Source: Pezizomycotina sp. ARF18
Taxonomy: Eukaryota; Ascomycota
NCBI GenBank assembly: GCA_002224055.1
Contig: AZLU01000081.1
Span: 1-57,496, forward strand
Length of the DNA stretch: 57,496 nt
Direction of reading: 5' to 3'
Shown: one piece after another, positions 24,631 to 37,446 of the stretch
How the letters are laid out: each line of letters begins with the position of its first letter
How positions within the stretch are numbered: position 1 is the first letter of the stretch
Notes under the pieces: model-generated
What the model was told of the DNA's origin: nothing
Seen by the model: the letters and a program-made list of their open reading frames with translations, nothing else
The model's database searches: none
Position numbers and translations under genes: made by a program

Positions 24631-25546
24631 TGCTGGCATATTTTGGGGGAAACAAACTGTTGATGGAGATGCGTGAACTTGCTTTTTATCTCTATCGCGA
24701 AATGTAGGGGAGAATAATAGTAATATATTGTAAGGGTGGAAGGCCCAGCTGAAGCAGGAAAAGAAATCCCAACCATTAGAAAGATAGGCGAAAAATTCAT
24801 AGTGATAGTAGTAATACGGTATGAACAGGAGTCACTACTATCTAGGATTACAGTTTGTTTCTTAATCTCTAATATGTAACGAGATGGAGGAGAAAAGAAA
24901 GGACCTGACGATATCAAACCCTCGAGCTAAATCACGTCGGTTTGCACTGAAATTTTCAACCTACGAGAACGACGATATCAGACAAAACCGAGACCGTGGC
25001 TTCGTCGTGCATGTATTATTATATCACGTATAAGTAATTATATACATGTACAAACAATGTGTAGGTATTTTAGAACTGAACCCATACACTTCTGTATTTT
25101 GAAAAGCCTCCTTGCTGTAATTCGTCGTGAGCCGTCAAGGAATAAAAGTAGTTCAACTCGGGAGGTTTTTCTTTTGGGGGTGTGTGTATAAGAAAGATAT
25201 CGTCCATTGTCGACTCGTTTGCGTTCTTTAGCCGCTGCGATATTAATATCACACACGGAAAGTCTAAAAGAAACCCACAGCGAATGGCCAATTCCCTCGA
25301 TGATGGGCCAAAAAGTAAAGACAGAAGATGTAAGGTGATACAAGGTGGATAAGATATCTAAGAGCATATACTCTATTATTATTATATGAAGTGATAGTGG
25401 TGGGAAGCAGAGATAAAATAATCCCTACCAGTTCAAGTCCCAAGTAGATTTTTTTTTTTTTTTTTTTTTTTTGGTTAGGATATTCGTGTTTTTTTTTTTT
25501 TCTTCGGCTTCGACGCCCATTGGACTTTCCTCTCCCAGCTTAATCC

Positions 25547-25594
<48 letters not shown>

Positions 25595-27501
25595 AAATTA
25601 TCATCTGTGAGTTGTCAACCCATCAAGCAGAATTTGCAGGGCCAGGCAAGGCAAAAAAGCAAAATACCTTCATTAGGAAACGAACATTTTGAGCAGCAGC
25701 AAAAAAAACCCAGCACCAGTAAAACTCCTGCTGCATCACATACCTGCTTTGCTTGCTTTTTGATAGAGGGAAAGGCCAGTATCAATACCGTTACTGCTAT
25801 TCGGTGACTCCCGCACACCACCGCTTGGAGGAGGGGGAGAGTTTAGTCTCTTTCTATCTATTTCTTTTATTTCTATGCCTTTCGATTAGGTGTTTCTTTT
25901 TCGTTCTCTTTTTTTTTTTTTTTCTTTAGGCGCTAGAGAGGCCTTACTCCTCCTCTTCTCTCACCTCCGCCCCCTCTCACCCTAAGATATTCTTCCTGTC
26001 TTTATTTTTTTTTAATTTTTTTTTGCCTCCTCCGCCCTCAATAGTCCCTTGATTTCTTTTCAGATCACAGGGCTTTTAAGAGTAGTAAGTATATACACAC
26101 GTATACCATATTTCTGTATTCTAGAAAGAGGTTAGAAAGAAGGGGCTCGTATCTTTTCCAACGGTTACTCTTTTGGAAGCTTTTGAGTGTATATGCTCTT
26201 TTTTTTTTTTTTCTCTTCTGGGTTCTTAGGGCAGCACCCGTACCCGCTGCTTCTCAGGCTACACTGCCGATTCTTTTAATTTATTTCTAAAACGTATCTC
26301 GGACAGCGGAAGCAACCCGTCCTTCTTCTCCAACAACGAGCACCCTGATCCTCCGGTTTATGCTGAGGGAATTTACTCGAGGTAAAGTTGGTAGTGGCGG
26401 TAGTACACTTTCAGGTAGCTCTCATCCACGCAATCTCCTTATCGATGCCCTCCTCATATTAGCAAAGTCGGGAGTTCAATATTAACGGCTTTTCTCTTTC
26501 TTTCTTTCTCTTCTACCTTCTATTACAAGGCCTCCGCGAACGTCTTTATTCGACACAAGAGAACAAGCGTCAGTAGATCTAGTTCTATATATATGGCGAT
26601 TGCCTTTTAGAAAGCCCTCCTGTCTTTGGATCGCGACTCGCCGTTTATCTGGAGTTCTGTGAGCTTCCGCTTCAAAGATAAAAAAGGTACGATAAAGAAA
26701 AGAAAGGTCCGTTATATTTGTAGGCACGGGTTTTCTTCTAGTGATTTTCGGCATTATAACCTTTGAATCGATTACGCCAATATTGGTTACCTATCTTGCG
26801 CGGAAGCATTCGCCGCTTCTCACCTTCGGGCGCTGTCGAGATAGCTTCCTATACCTCACCTTTCCCGAACTACCTAATGTCCATTAACGATACCCACTAA
26901 CCCGTTAATCTCAGGGGAGAAGGCATTCAATCCGCCGCTCTCAGCTTCTAGCTCCTTTTCTTCCCAAGCCTTTGCTACTGAGCTTGATCTATTTGCAGAG
27001 GTATATATACCTAGGCAAATATCAAAATAATAACAAAAAAAAAAAATAATAATAATCACCCCCCTTTGAAGTCGAGGAGACGATCAGGTGAGCTCAACTC
27101 GTTTCCTCTTAAAAGGGATAAACAATTACATCAACCCAATCGGGTAGGCTTGACTGTTGCTGACATTTCGGGTTTCTTACGGAAAAAGATTTGACCCCCC
27201 GTTCTTTCTCTTCTTTTCATCTTTTCTTTTGGTTTCTTGCTTCTTCTTTTCCTTCCCGGCCATTCTGTTTTAAACCTATTGCAAAGACGTGACGTTTCGA
27301 GCTGCGAACGTCAGCCCTTTCCCGCAGCGAGATAATTCAACTTCACGGAGGGAAGCTTTGGCTTTTATTTTTCTTAAGAGTTTTTGAACGTCTTGGTTTT
27401 TCTATTCGCTTTTCTAGGGCTATTTGTGAAGAATCACCGTATATTCTCTTTTCCCTTTTTTTTCATTTTTTTTTAATAGTATTTCTACCCCTTAAGCAAA
27501 C
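24631..27501. other. long upstream region of the Gln-rich gene
   Basis: About 2.9 kb without a supported gene. It has poly-T at about 25449-25472, a CT repeat and many C/T-rich stretches from 25850 to 27480, typical of promoters and long leaders of fungal regulatory genes. Open frames at 26482-26754 and 26874-27059 show no family motif. Confidence 0.45.
25552..25591. repeat. CT dinucleotide repeat
   Basis: About 20 uninterrupted CT units followed by T's. In fungi such pyrimidine tracts are common in promoters and leaders; here it is about 1.9 kb upstream of the Gln-rich gene. Confidence 0.9.
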
Positions 27502-28323
27502 ATGCAGGAGCCTTCGAACGATTCCTATTCCTTCTTCGAAAATTCTCCTTTGTATCATCCATCAGTCAAGTCGCACGAGCAGCTGGGACAATCCGATGAC
27601 CAGGAAACCACAGCTCTCTCCGCTCTGACGCGACCACAAAATCAGGCATCTCCTCGCCAGAGGATTCCAGGTCTCAGGATGATCAATTACCACAACGGGA
27701 ACACGAGGAGCAATCGTCTCAACGCAGAACGAAGCCATGGTTTTATCAACATCACAGGAACAGCCTCTTCAAAATGGAGCTTCACAGATGTCTCCAACGG
27801 CGTCCGAATCCATGTCTCTACCAGACCATCAAAAGCAAAGAAGTTATCCTCTGGCGCCGTCGCCTCCTCCGAGAGATCGAGATCAGGGTCACGAAGAGGG
27901 CTTGGCATCCCCTACAACACAGCACCCTCAGTCGGCCAGGTTGAACCTGAAAGGCAGGAACGACTAGAGAGACAGGAAAGGCAGGAACGGTCTGAGCGGT
28001 CTGAGCGACCTGAGCGGCAAGATTTTGTAGATTTTGCAGAGCAGCCGGAGCCGAAATATGTGAGCATTCCTTCGCCCATGGTGCAGCAGCAAGTCGTGCA
28101 TATGCAACAACAGCGCGAACAGCGAGAGTTGATGCTTGATGGGCATCAGCACCAGCACAGCAATATCATCACCAGCCTCAGCAGCATCACCTGCAGCCTC
28201 AGCAGCTGTCGCCGCACGACCAGCCTCACCAGCAACCCCAACAATCGCAATCGCAGCAACAGCATCACCATGAGCAGGATTTCTCTCCCACGTCGCAGAC
28301 ATCCGCCCATAGCTATGTCCCGC

Positions 28324-28358
<35 letters not shown>

Positions 28359-31300
28359 CACAAAGGGAAGGTGGCGCACTATCGCCAGCGGGCTCTGTTT
28401 CCTCGCTCATGCAGTCATCCTCCAGAGATCTCCATGAGACAAACCAGACCCTCTTTCTCCTCTGGACCCGTTCCTATCCGAAGGGATCCGCCCAGGGACC
28501 AGAATGCGTTCCAGCCCTCGTCAATTGAGTCGTATACCTCTGTTGGTAAAACAAGGCATGATGGCCAGCAAATGCATGGAGGTAGTATGGTAGGAGGAGG
28601 TGGGGGAGCGCCTGGTGGCAGCCTCACTAACGTCGGCGGTGGCGGTGTATCGCTCGATAATATGAGTTCCGGCGTTGATGAGGCTGCGCAGGGCCCTTGG
28701 GGCAGCTCTCAATCCAGGGAAGCACTAGTTTGAGACACGGCAGCTTTGGAAGCGCAGCCAGCCCTGTTAGTCTCCGAGGAGACCAGCAACAAGGGTTTTC
28801 CAGTACTTCCTCCGGAAAGGATACTGGCGGTAGTAGTGCGGCGTAATTGCGCGCCGACACCACCTAGTACCACGGGTAGCGCAATTGGCTCCGCTCCACC
28901 CTCGGCTCCTATTCAGAAGAGCAGGTAGCCAGCAAGGTTACCGTTTCCACCTCAGGTCCGTCAGTATTCGCAGCAGGGTACCTTCGGCCAACCCAGCACC
29001 AACCGGCCATTTCTCCTCAACAGCAGCGCAACATCAACCACCCCCGCTACAGCAGCAGCCCGGCGTGCAGTCAACCACGACTTCGGCAGTCATATCACCT
29101 GCGGGGTCTCAAACGGGCTCAAGTTACCCGTTTTCTCCCAACCAGTATAATATATCCTCGCAGTCATCGAATGTCACCTCGGGGCTCCCCCACAAGCGAA
29201 GGCCCTCCCGAAACATATGCAAGAAGGCACTTCTTCTCCAACTCTTCAACCTCATCTTTTGCATCACCTCCGCCGGTATTGCATAATGTTCCCACGCCTG
29301 CGCCATCAGCTCCACCGCCGACAGAACGATATCAAATGCACCGGTGTTGCCAGGCTTTCAACGCGGCTCGCGAGGCAAGTTCCTATCAGTCGACGCATAG
29401 AGAAGCTGCGGGCAACAGCCAAACGTACGGCTCTGGAGGTCTCCTTACAGCCCCACCGGGTCTGGGAATGTTATGAGTGCTGGTAGCAGTTCCCTCAATC
29501 CAAATAGGCTTTCCGGAGGGTACCCGTCGTCAAGCCCCAGGTCGGCTCTCAGGGCCAGATCTCTAAGAATAGCCCCAAGATCGGAACTGGAATGGGCGCG
29601 GGTATGGGTGCGTTCATGGGAGGCTCCTCCCAAGGCAGCGCAGTTCCGCAGAAGATGCCGTCCGGCCAAGGAAGCAGCTCTGGAAGTTACCTCGTTGGGC
29701 CGTACGCCTTCAACTTCTTCAATCGAACTCCCTCGCCCTCCTAGCATCTTCGAAGAGGATCCCATTCCAACCGAGTACCGCCCTGGAAAGAGGAACCAGC
29801 ACGGGATGATGATTCAAGAATCCCAAGAATCCCCCGAGAAGCCTGGTTCAGGAGCAAGCCACTATAGCGCCGGCAGTATGGTAAGCTCCGTGAAGAAAAA
29901 TAACAGCCAGAAACTCAGCGCGACAAGGGCTTGGTATTAGCTCGCCAAATGCGGGATCCTATTACTCGTCACCTCCGATGCCCTCCTTAGGGTCTGGCGT
30001 TGGCTTAAGTACCCGAGAGAGTGTCATGCGTGGCCAGTGGGGCTCCACCACTGCCACCTCGATTCCGGCGTCCTCTCCAAGCCGAGCGGCTTGGGAGGCT
30101 CGGATTATGGACGAGGCGTTGGATTACCGCCTGCGAAAGCATACGATGAGGACCTTTCACCCTACAGGAAGGACATGGGAGAACTTCACGGCGGGGAATA
30201 CATGCTCAGAGACTCCCAACAACTACAGTATTTGCAAAGGAACAGCACTATGGCACGTCTGGAGGTTATCCTTCAGAAGAGTGGGGTGGCTCGCAGGTGG
30301 CTCACAAAGCGGCTCACAAAGCGGCTCACAGCGTTATAGCCTAAGGATGGTTCCCAGCGTGGCGGTCTGCAATTTCGTCTGATTACCAGACAGGTCAGCA
30401 GTATCAGCAGCAGCACCAGCAGCACCAGCATGGCCTGCATCACCAACAGCAACAACAAAATCAGAGATATGAAGGAGATTCGTACAATAGCATGCCTCGG
30501 CCAGGCCAGCTGTTACAGCATCTGCACTCTCAAGTCCAAGCAGCCACGGAAAGGGCGCATCATCACCAGCAGCAGCAGCAGCAGCAGCAGCCGCAAATCA
30601 TCCTCAACATCAGCACCGCGTCTCTAGCGGAAGCAGTCTGGGCGGTGGTTTACCCCATGCCCAGGCGTGGTCTGCTGGTAGCGGCTCCGACGCTAATTAC
30701 ACTACGTCATTAGGTCAGCAATACGCAACGCAGCAGCAAGGAACTTGGGACACGGGCATTCCCATATTCCGCGGCGTACTTCTCCGTTGGTGCATCCTCA
30801 TCCCCGAGGGAGTCTACCAACATACGAACCCGAGTGTCGGGCCCCACTCCAGAACTCCCGATTCTTTCTCATCCTTCCCTTCGGAGGACGAAGAGCATGG
30901 AGCAGAAAGAAAACGAAGATGATTATCACGATTCCTGTCGCAGCTGTACCCCACGCTACCTACCGATCACTTAAGATCGTTGCAACCGGTTTGCCTTGTA
31001 CCTCTTCGAGGATGCGATGGCTGCGGATCGGGCTGATAAGATCCGAGGGGCTCTGGCTGCTGCGAATGGCATTCCAAAGTCGTCCCAGAGCCTCTTAAGC
31101 GACGACGATGATGACGTTGGAGACTGTCGGAGAGCTACAACAGATTGGCCGGGAAAGGATGAAAAAGTGGAGAGATTGGGTGGACGTTGAAGATACTGAG
31201 CGCCGCAGAGTTGCCGGAGTGGCTCCATCGGGTTCAAGGCTTGAAGTGCCCAAACCTCCTCAAAGACGTAAGTTTTTTTTTTCAATCCTGTCTAACGAAG

Positions 31301-33760
31301 TATTGGCGACAATTGCTGACCTTTAATAAAAATCGAAAAAGATCCCGAAGGATCACATTTCTCCCCAGACAATGATACTGTAGCTGGTGGCGACGAGCAG
31401 AGTGATGTCACCTCTCACCAAGTTCAAGACGGAAGGTTTACCTCCGCCGAGGAACATCCTTGGATCTCCCGATCAATTCAGTGATGTTATGTCCAAGGTC
31501 GAGAGCGAGTCTCAGATAAAATACAAGAAGCCTGACAATACTCAATCCTTGCTCGATCTGGACGACGACGAGTCACAGAGGCCGACATCGCCCCCGGAAA
31601 ATCTTTTATCACCCTCCCTACACCAACCTACATTCAAGTAGCTGCCGCTCCGAAAGTTGATCTTGAACTGCAAATGCCTCGACCTATGATTAGTGTACCT
31701 GCTATGCGCCTCGATCCTAGTGCCAACAGACGCCATGATGACGATGCCTCCACGGTGGCAGAGAGCGAACTGGGAGATCCCTGACTATGGAACACGCAGT
31801 GGGCTCCACCCCGTTCCCGTTGGGGCTCGGTCTCACCAGGGACCTCTCGATAGTGACTATCGTGGGATTGACAGCAAAAGCACTTAACGGGCCTCTTGGC
31901 AAGCTTCAACCGTGGAAATGTTCGGACGTAATGGTGCTGGCATCTCAGGAAGGGGTTCTCCTTCTCAGGACATCCCGCCTCTTCTCCACCAAGCGTATGC
32001 TGCTCTAGAAACCGCGACCAACAACCCATCCCTCGAGACGTACTTAAAGGACGTCCACCGGAGCCTAGAACAGAAGACTATCGCCCTGTTCCGTGACGCT
32101 GAAGGGAAGCCATGCAAAGGCGCCAGATGCACCAGTCCCAAACGAACATGCTTTACGCATCGAGGAGGCTCAGTCCCGAGGATCTCGAGCGTACCAACAT
32201 TGACTTCGAGAAGCAGGAGGCTCGCAAGAAGCTAGAGGTTGAGAAGAGGGCCTACATGTTGTTCGAGAACGAATACGTCGAGGTCGCGTACAAGGACGTC
32301 AAGCGTCAATTGGAGATTCTCGGTGGCAAGTGGTATGAGGACGTCAAGCTCTGGCTCCTGCAAGCCGCTACGTCCCCGAAGACGAATACTGCCATGGACT
32401 ACCACCTCGTTTTGGAGTGCATCGATCTCTTGAACAAGTTGCACCTGACAATGGAGCAGCACGAGCATGTCTTGCAGAGTTTAGTTTCCGAACGGAATGC
32501 TCGTACCTCCAAATATCTATTGCTCCGCTTGTCCAAGTTGGTGATGAAGGCAGAGCCAAAGACGCGCAGAGGAGGTTCTGGATTGACGAGCAAGAACGGC
32601 AGCTCATAGCAAAGAAAGAGGCTGTTAAGAGAGCGAAGGAGCATTTTGCAGCCGTCGAGACAATTGTAACGGACTTGATCCGAGGGCTTAAGCGCAAATT
32701 CGAAGAGATTGTCGATAGCGTTAATGGTATTATCTTCCAGTTCCCGCGCGGCGTGCTGCCCGAGCTCTTCCGAAGGTTCTTCGACTACAACAAGGGCCAG
32801 AAGGTCGGTGCCATGAAGAATCAGCAACCAGACTCCGAATTCCAAGTGCCAAATCGGTCATCGAGATTCTCAGAGAGAGCTTGCACAACTTGAGCGACCT
32901 TTTGGGATTGATTAAGTTTGCTTTGGACTTCCAGAACGATCCTCAGATTAGGTCCTGGAAGCGAAGTGCTCCTTGCAGGTCGCCGAAGATCACGCTCGGA
33001 CCTCCGGCCTGACATCTCCATCGGCGACCAATGCCGCTTGTTCCGCCGGCTCGCCAAACTTCTTCCGGAGAGATCAAGCGGTTGCGTGAGGAACAAGCCG
33101 ACAGATGGTCCGCCATCCAGGAAGAGCCCTTGGATGTCCTGCGTCGGTTGAACGCGATGGTCCTAGCATTCGAGAAGGACCCGCGCTTGCCGTCGTACCG
33201 GTTCAACGAGCACCAGCAGCAGCTCCAGCAACACTGGAACACGTACGAGACGGAGTTACAGCAGAACCACACGACCGATGGGGCAGTCAGTCAGCGTTAC
33301 ACCATGGTAACGTTGGAGGTCAGATGCATGGACTCCAGAACCAGCAGATGGCTCACCACAGCCAGCACGTCCATCACGGCCAGCAGCCTCAACAGCATGG
33401 CTTGTTGCAGCAGCAACATCAACAACATCAGCAACACCAGCAGCAGCAACACTATTTACAACAACAAGGTCCGTCGCAGCTACAGTTACAGCAACAGCAA
33501 CAGCAGCGACAGCCTTTGCCGGGGCCACAAGGACCCGCGCTCAAGACAATGCTCGGAAACCTAAGAGCTGTAAGATTTTCTTTTTAATTAAATCGGAAAA
33601 GTTTAGGGGAAAAAATTGTACGCTAACAGTCCATGTAGGGCGGCCATAATTTCGGAGTGCCTCAATCATCTGGAGGTTCATCTTACGCAGGCTTCACGCC
33701 AGGCAGTGCCGGTGCTTGAACAACAACGGGAGCAACGGATCTGGAGCTGGTCAATACTAG
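27502..33760 (+). CDS. very large Gln/Ser-rich protein with a helical core, function unknown
   Basis: ATG at 27502 (MQEPSNDSYSFFENSPLYHP) opens a gene of about 2,000 codons broken by many one-base shifts. The N-terminal two thirds is low-complexity: an ERQERSERSERPERQ repeat, His/Gln-rich runs (28140-28270), a CAG run (28325-28357), Gly-rich GGSMVGGGGGAPGGS, and more Gln at 30400-30590. From about 30990 to 33250 composition turns helical and charged: ALYLFEDAMAADRADKIRGA, ERMKKWRDWVDVED, YLKDVHRSLEQKTIALFRDA, LEVEKRAYMLFENEYVEVAY, LECIDLLNKLHLTMEQHEHV, GLKRKFEEIVDSVNGIIFQF and LREEQADRWSAIQEEPLDVL. A Gln-rich tail ends GQY with TAG at 33758-33760. Introns fit about 31270-31341 and 33571-33639. 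I do not recognise the core domain; a regulatory or scaffold role is guesswork. Confidence 0.75.
28325..28357 (+). repeat. CAG trinucleotide run inside the Gln-rich gene
   Basis: Eleven CAG units. Depending on frame they read as polySer or polyGln. Flanking sequence in the AQQYHHQPQQHHLQPQQ frame suggests a Gln/His-rich reading upstream. Confidence 0.9.
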
Positions 33761-34626
33761 TCATATTCATCTCATTCATTCGATCAACAAGAAATTCCGC
33801 CTGTAGAAAAAAATTGTACTATTTATTTCTTCTTCTGCTTGTTTTTCTTTCTTTCTTTCCTTTCCTTCTGTTTTCTTCTATCAAGAACCAAAAGCTGCAA
33901 AGTTTTATGACATTTAACTGCCGAAAAAATGAACCTGACGATGGGATGAGCCACGATTGAAATGAAAATCGATACACCAAATTTGCCTCTTCTGCACATT
34001 TATATCCCTGCTTCTGGACTTAAAAGGTTTAAATTGTTCTTGATTTTTCGGAGGACACTTCCATTTTGCCCGTTCATTAGTATTTCTTTTTTTTTGGTCT
34101 TATCGCCTTTTGATTGGTAGATATTAATATTATTCAAATTCCCCAAGCTGTATCGCGAGAATTTTTCGAACCAGAAGATACCGGCCTTTAACACCTAATA
34201 ACATATGCCACATAATTACCCCTCGTGATATCCTATTCTAAGCATTCATTTGAAGCCCACCCTGGCCCTAGAGATCTACAATGACAGCGAAATATATGTA
34301 TTTATAGTCCTCTGTATAGAATTCGTTCACTATAATTCCTACCAAGCCGAGTAGCTCGCGACGTTTGCCCAATCACCGTTTCTAAATTAATGCACGCATA
34401 GTTCTCCATATTAGGAAACTGAGCGTGTCATCTTAAAATTCGCTCCCTCACGAAAACGCGTCTCACACCATGCCAATTGAACTTTAAACCGTCCCTTGTT
34501 CAGTATACTTATAATTCTTTCTTATCAATATTCTTTAGGTTTTTTTTTTTTTTTAAACAAAGGTTCATTGGCAATTTCACCTTTAATTTCTAACCAAAAC
34601 AAATATATCCTTGAATTCACTTGAAA
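33761..34626. other. intergenic, 3' region of Gln-rich gene and promoter of J-protein gene
   Basis: AT-rich, with a TTTCTTTC-type tract at 33835-33870 and poly-T near 34540-34554. No gene is seen. Confidence 0.5.
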
Positions 34627-35802
34627 ATGGCCCGGAGAAGTAAAAAGGAAGCAACACCGTCCGACGACTCGATGGAGGAAGACGAAGAAGAACTCGCCAA
34701 CGTCGAATGTGACTACGACGAGGACGAAGACGAAGGCGACGAGATCCAGCTCTCGGATCCCCCTACCGACATAAACCCCTACGAAGTCCTCGGCGTCCCC
34801 GCAACAGCCACGGACGCCGAGATCCGCACCGCGTACCGCAAGCTCGCCCTCGTAACGCACCCGGACAAGGCCAAGCCCGAAGACAAGGACGCCGCGCACG
34901 TTAAGTTCCAGAAGATCGCGTTCGCGTACGCTGTCCTGGGCGACGAGAAGAGGCGGCAGCGGTACGATCGGACGGGTAGGACGGACGAAGGTATCGGGGA
35001 GGACGAGGACTTTGACTGGAAAACTTTTTACAATGAGATGTACGAAGACGTTGTCACGGGAGAAACGCTGGAGCAGTTTAAGAGGAGCTATCAAGGTATT
35101 GTAAACCTTCTCATACCACTCCGTTCAAAAAGGGCAAGGGGAAGGGAGTTTGAAATGCTAAACCGTTTCTTACAAAACGAATAGGTTCCGACGAAGAGCG
35201 TGGAAACTTACTCGAGTCGTACAACCAGCACGAGGGCTCACTCGACGGCATCTTCGAGTCCGTTATGCTGTCGGACCCGCAAGTTGACGAGCCGCGGTTC
35301 GGAAGATAATCGACGAAGCTATCAGCAACGGTGACGTTTCCTCTTACCCGGCGTACGAGGCCGAGGACGCCAAGTCGCGCAAGCGCCGAGTCACTACTGC
35401 CAAAAAGGAGCAGAAGGAAGCGGAGGAGCTAGCGAAGAAGATGGGTGTCTACGACAAGCTGTTCGGGAATAAAGGCAAGAAGAATGAGGAAGAGGAGGAA
35501 GAGGACGATGACGAAGAAGAAGCGGCTTCATCGAAGAAGAAAGGAAAGGGAGCTGCAGCTAAGAAAAAAAAGACCAAGAAAGAATCCAATCCAGAGGACA
35601 ATCCGGACCACCCACTCGCGAAGCTTATAAGGGAGCGACAGAAACAGAGGGGCGTCGGGGAGCCAGTTTCCTAGACAACCTCGAGGCAAAGTACGGTGGA
35701 GGGAGCAAGCGCAGCGGCGGAAAGAGGGCTGCTTCTGGAGGACCTACCGAAGAGGAGTTTGAGGCTCTCCAAAGCAAGATCAAGAAGAAATCAAGGAAAT
35801 AG
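34627..35802 (+). CDS. DNAJC9-like J-domain protein
   Basis: The start MARRSKKEATPSDDSMEEDE (ATG 34627) leads into an acidic N-terminus. The J-domain follows: NPYEVLGVPATATDAEIRTA, YRKLALVTHPDK with the HPD motif intact, FQKIAFAYAVLGDEKRRQRY. After it FDWKTFYNEMYEDVVTGETL precedes an 89-bp intron (35096-35184). Then come GSDEERGNLLESYNQHEGSL, IFESVMLSDPQVDEPRFR-K and a Lys/Glu-rich tail (MGVYDKLFGNKGKKN, KKKGKGAAAKKKKTKKES). The last segment ASFLDNLEAKYGGGSKRSGG to KIKKKSRK stop is reached through a one-base shift near 35650. The layout matches DNAJC9, an Hsp70 co-chaperone linked in animals to histone handling. Nuclear location is likely from the basic tail. Confidence 0.88.
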
Positions 35803-36144
35803 GCTCTTGTATTACAGCATCGATTTACTCTTTTAGAGCCCGTTTCTCCCCATTTTATGATTTATCTTTTTTTTTTGCACTTTTTCTTCCTTTTTTTTTT
35901 TTTTTTTTTCAATCCTAAACGTCCTTTGCATGCACGGAAATGGTTCAGGTTAAATGGGTAATGGAATCTTTTCTACTTTGTATTACGTATGGTGTGTGGT
36001 TTAAAAAAGAAGCCAATTTAGAAGATATAATTAGGTATTAATGATTATTAGATCAAGGAAGGGTGTCTATACTTCTGTCCCTTATATTACAGTATAGTGA
36101 AAGGCTGATGTGTCTTGTCAAGTGACACACATGTGACTTCGCCT
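35803..36144. other. intergenic between convergent genes
   Basis: Shared 3' region of the J-protein (+) and EngB-type (-) genes, with poly-T at 35868-35877 and 35891-35909. No gene is seen. Confidence 0.5.
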
Positions 36145-37446
36145 CTACGTTGCATCTAGGCCAGTAGCCCTGAGTATTGCCCACCGCACGTCATCTATAC
36201 CTTTCTGCGGTTGCTTCGGCTTCTGCCTCACGCAAGTCGCCAGAATCTCTCCAAAACCTGCTACCCCGGCAGGTCCTCCATGTACTCCCTGATTTATCAT
36301 ACTGGCCGTACAGCGTCGTTTCGCGCATCTGCTTCCTACGATTTTTGATATTTTTCTTCTTTTTGACATTCCCACCAGCCTCTTCGGCGTCCACAACCTG
36401 TTGTTCCTGCTCTCCGTCCTCCTCGCAGCGTATTCTGTCGACCTTCGAGAGGACGATCTGGTACGAGATGGCCGTCTGCGAAAGCATTTCCAGATCATCT
36501 GATCGGTACCCTTGATTCCGTGCGCGGCATCTATCAGAACAAAAGTGCGCCGTAATCTTCACACATATTCTCGTATTAGAAATTTAAAATCGAATACGGT
36601 TTGGAAAGTACAGCACACTCGAGACCAAGAGGCGACATACTGATTCCTCTGCCGAAGGTATTCCATGATTTCCCTCCCCCACTCCGGCCGTGAGTGTAGC
36701 CGTAGCCTGGCATGTCGATCAGCGATATCCTCCCGTTTCCGATGCTGAAGGAGTTCATCAGGCGAGTATGACCCGGTCTGGCTGAGGTTTTTGCGAGGTC
36801 CTTTTGGTTCATGAGTGCATTGAGTAAGGAGGATTTCTGCGAGAATATGTTTCGTGGTTAGTTCCCGGCGAAGATTAATCTTGACAATGTCATTTTAATG
36901 AAAAATTGGACATCTGTCGGTTTACCCCTACGTTACTGCGACCAAGAAATGCAACCTCTGGAACCGTTAGCTTTAATTCTTTCCCAGGAGCCTAGGTAAG
37001 GCGATTTACCTCTGGCATGCCGGTCTCCTTCATCTTGCTAAACTCCGCCGCTGACCTGTGGAAGAGTGGAGGGTACTTGGTGAAGATTATACGAGCGCGG
37101 TTCAGCTGTTCGATAGTCGGTTTCGGAACGTCCCATCTGTAACCTCCTTGCGATTTCGTCGGGCTGAACACCTCCGCTTGCTGTACCTGAGCCGCCGGCG
37201 CCGGCTTAGATCCTGCGCCTGGCGATGCCGCTGCGTCCGCTTTTGCCGCTTTCTTTGGCGGACTCGGAGCAGCGGTGGTTCCTTTAGACTGCTTACTCGT
37301 TCCCGCAACCGGCTTCTCCGGGATCGTGTCCCTCCGCGGAGCTTGCTCAGAAGCTACCTCGATCTCCTCTTCTTCGAAAACTGGCCACACCTGCGTAGAC
37401 GGTGCCCGCTGAACGCCACGGCGTACCCTCGGATAGCTCGCTGCAT
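36145..37446 (-). CDS. EngB/YihA-family GTPase, probably mitochondrial
   Basis: The bacterial relatives (EngB/YsxC/YihA) assist large ribosomal subunit assembly; yeast Mrx8 is a mitochondrial member. ATG at 37446 gives [19 protein letters not shown], a good mitochondrial presequence, then a shift into a low-complexity linker. Next are [32 protein letters not shown] with [10 protein letters not shown] (G1), [13 protein letters not shown] (G2), [11 protein letters not shown] (G3 DxPG) and [19 protein letters not shown] (G4 as SKVD). The end is [18 protein letters not shown], with the stop at 36145. Introns fit 36956-37009 and 36837-36925; the second falls inside the P-loop between GlyLys codons. 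A Lys/Glu insertion ([15 protein letters not shown]) follows G4. Several one-base shifts are present. Confidence 0.88.

Noticed and set aside
25420-25450. tRNA-like T-arm text (GTTCAAGTCCC)
   Set aside because: The flanking bases do not pair as a T-stem, and no anticodon or D arm fits upstream.
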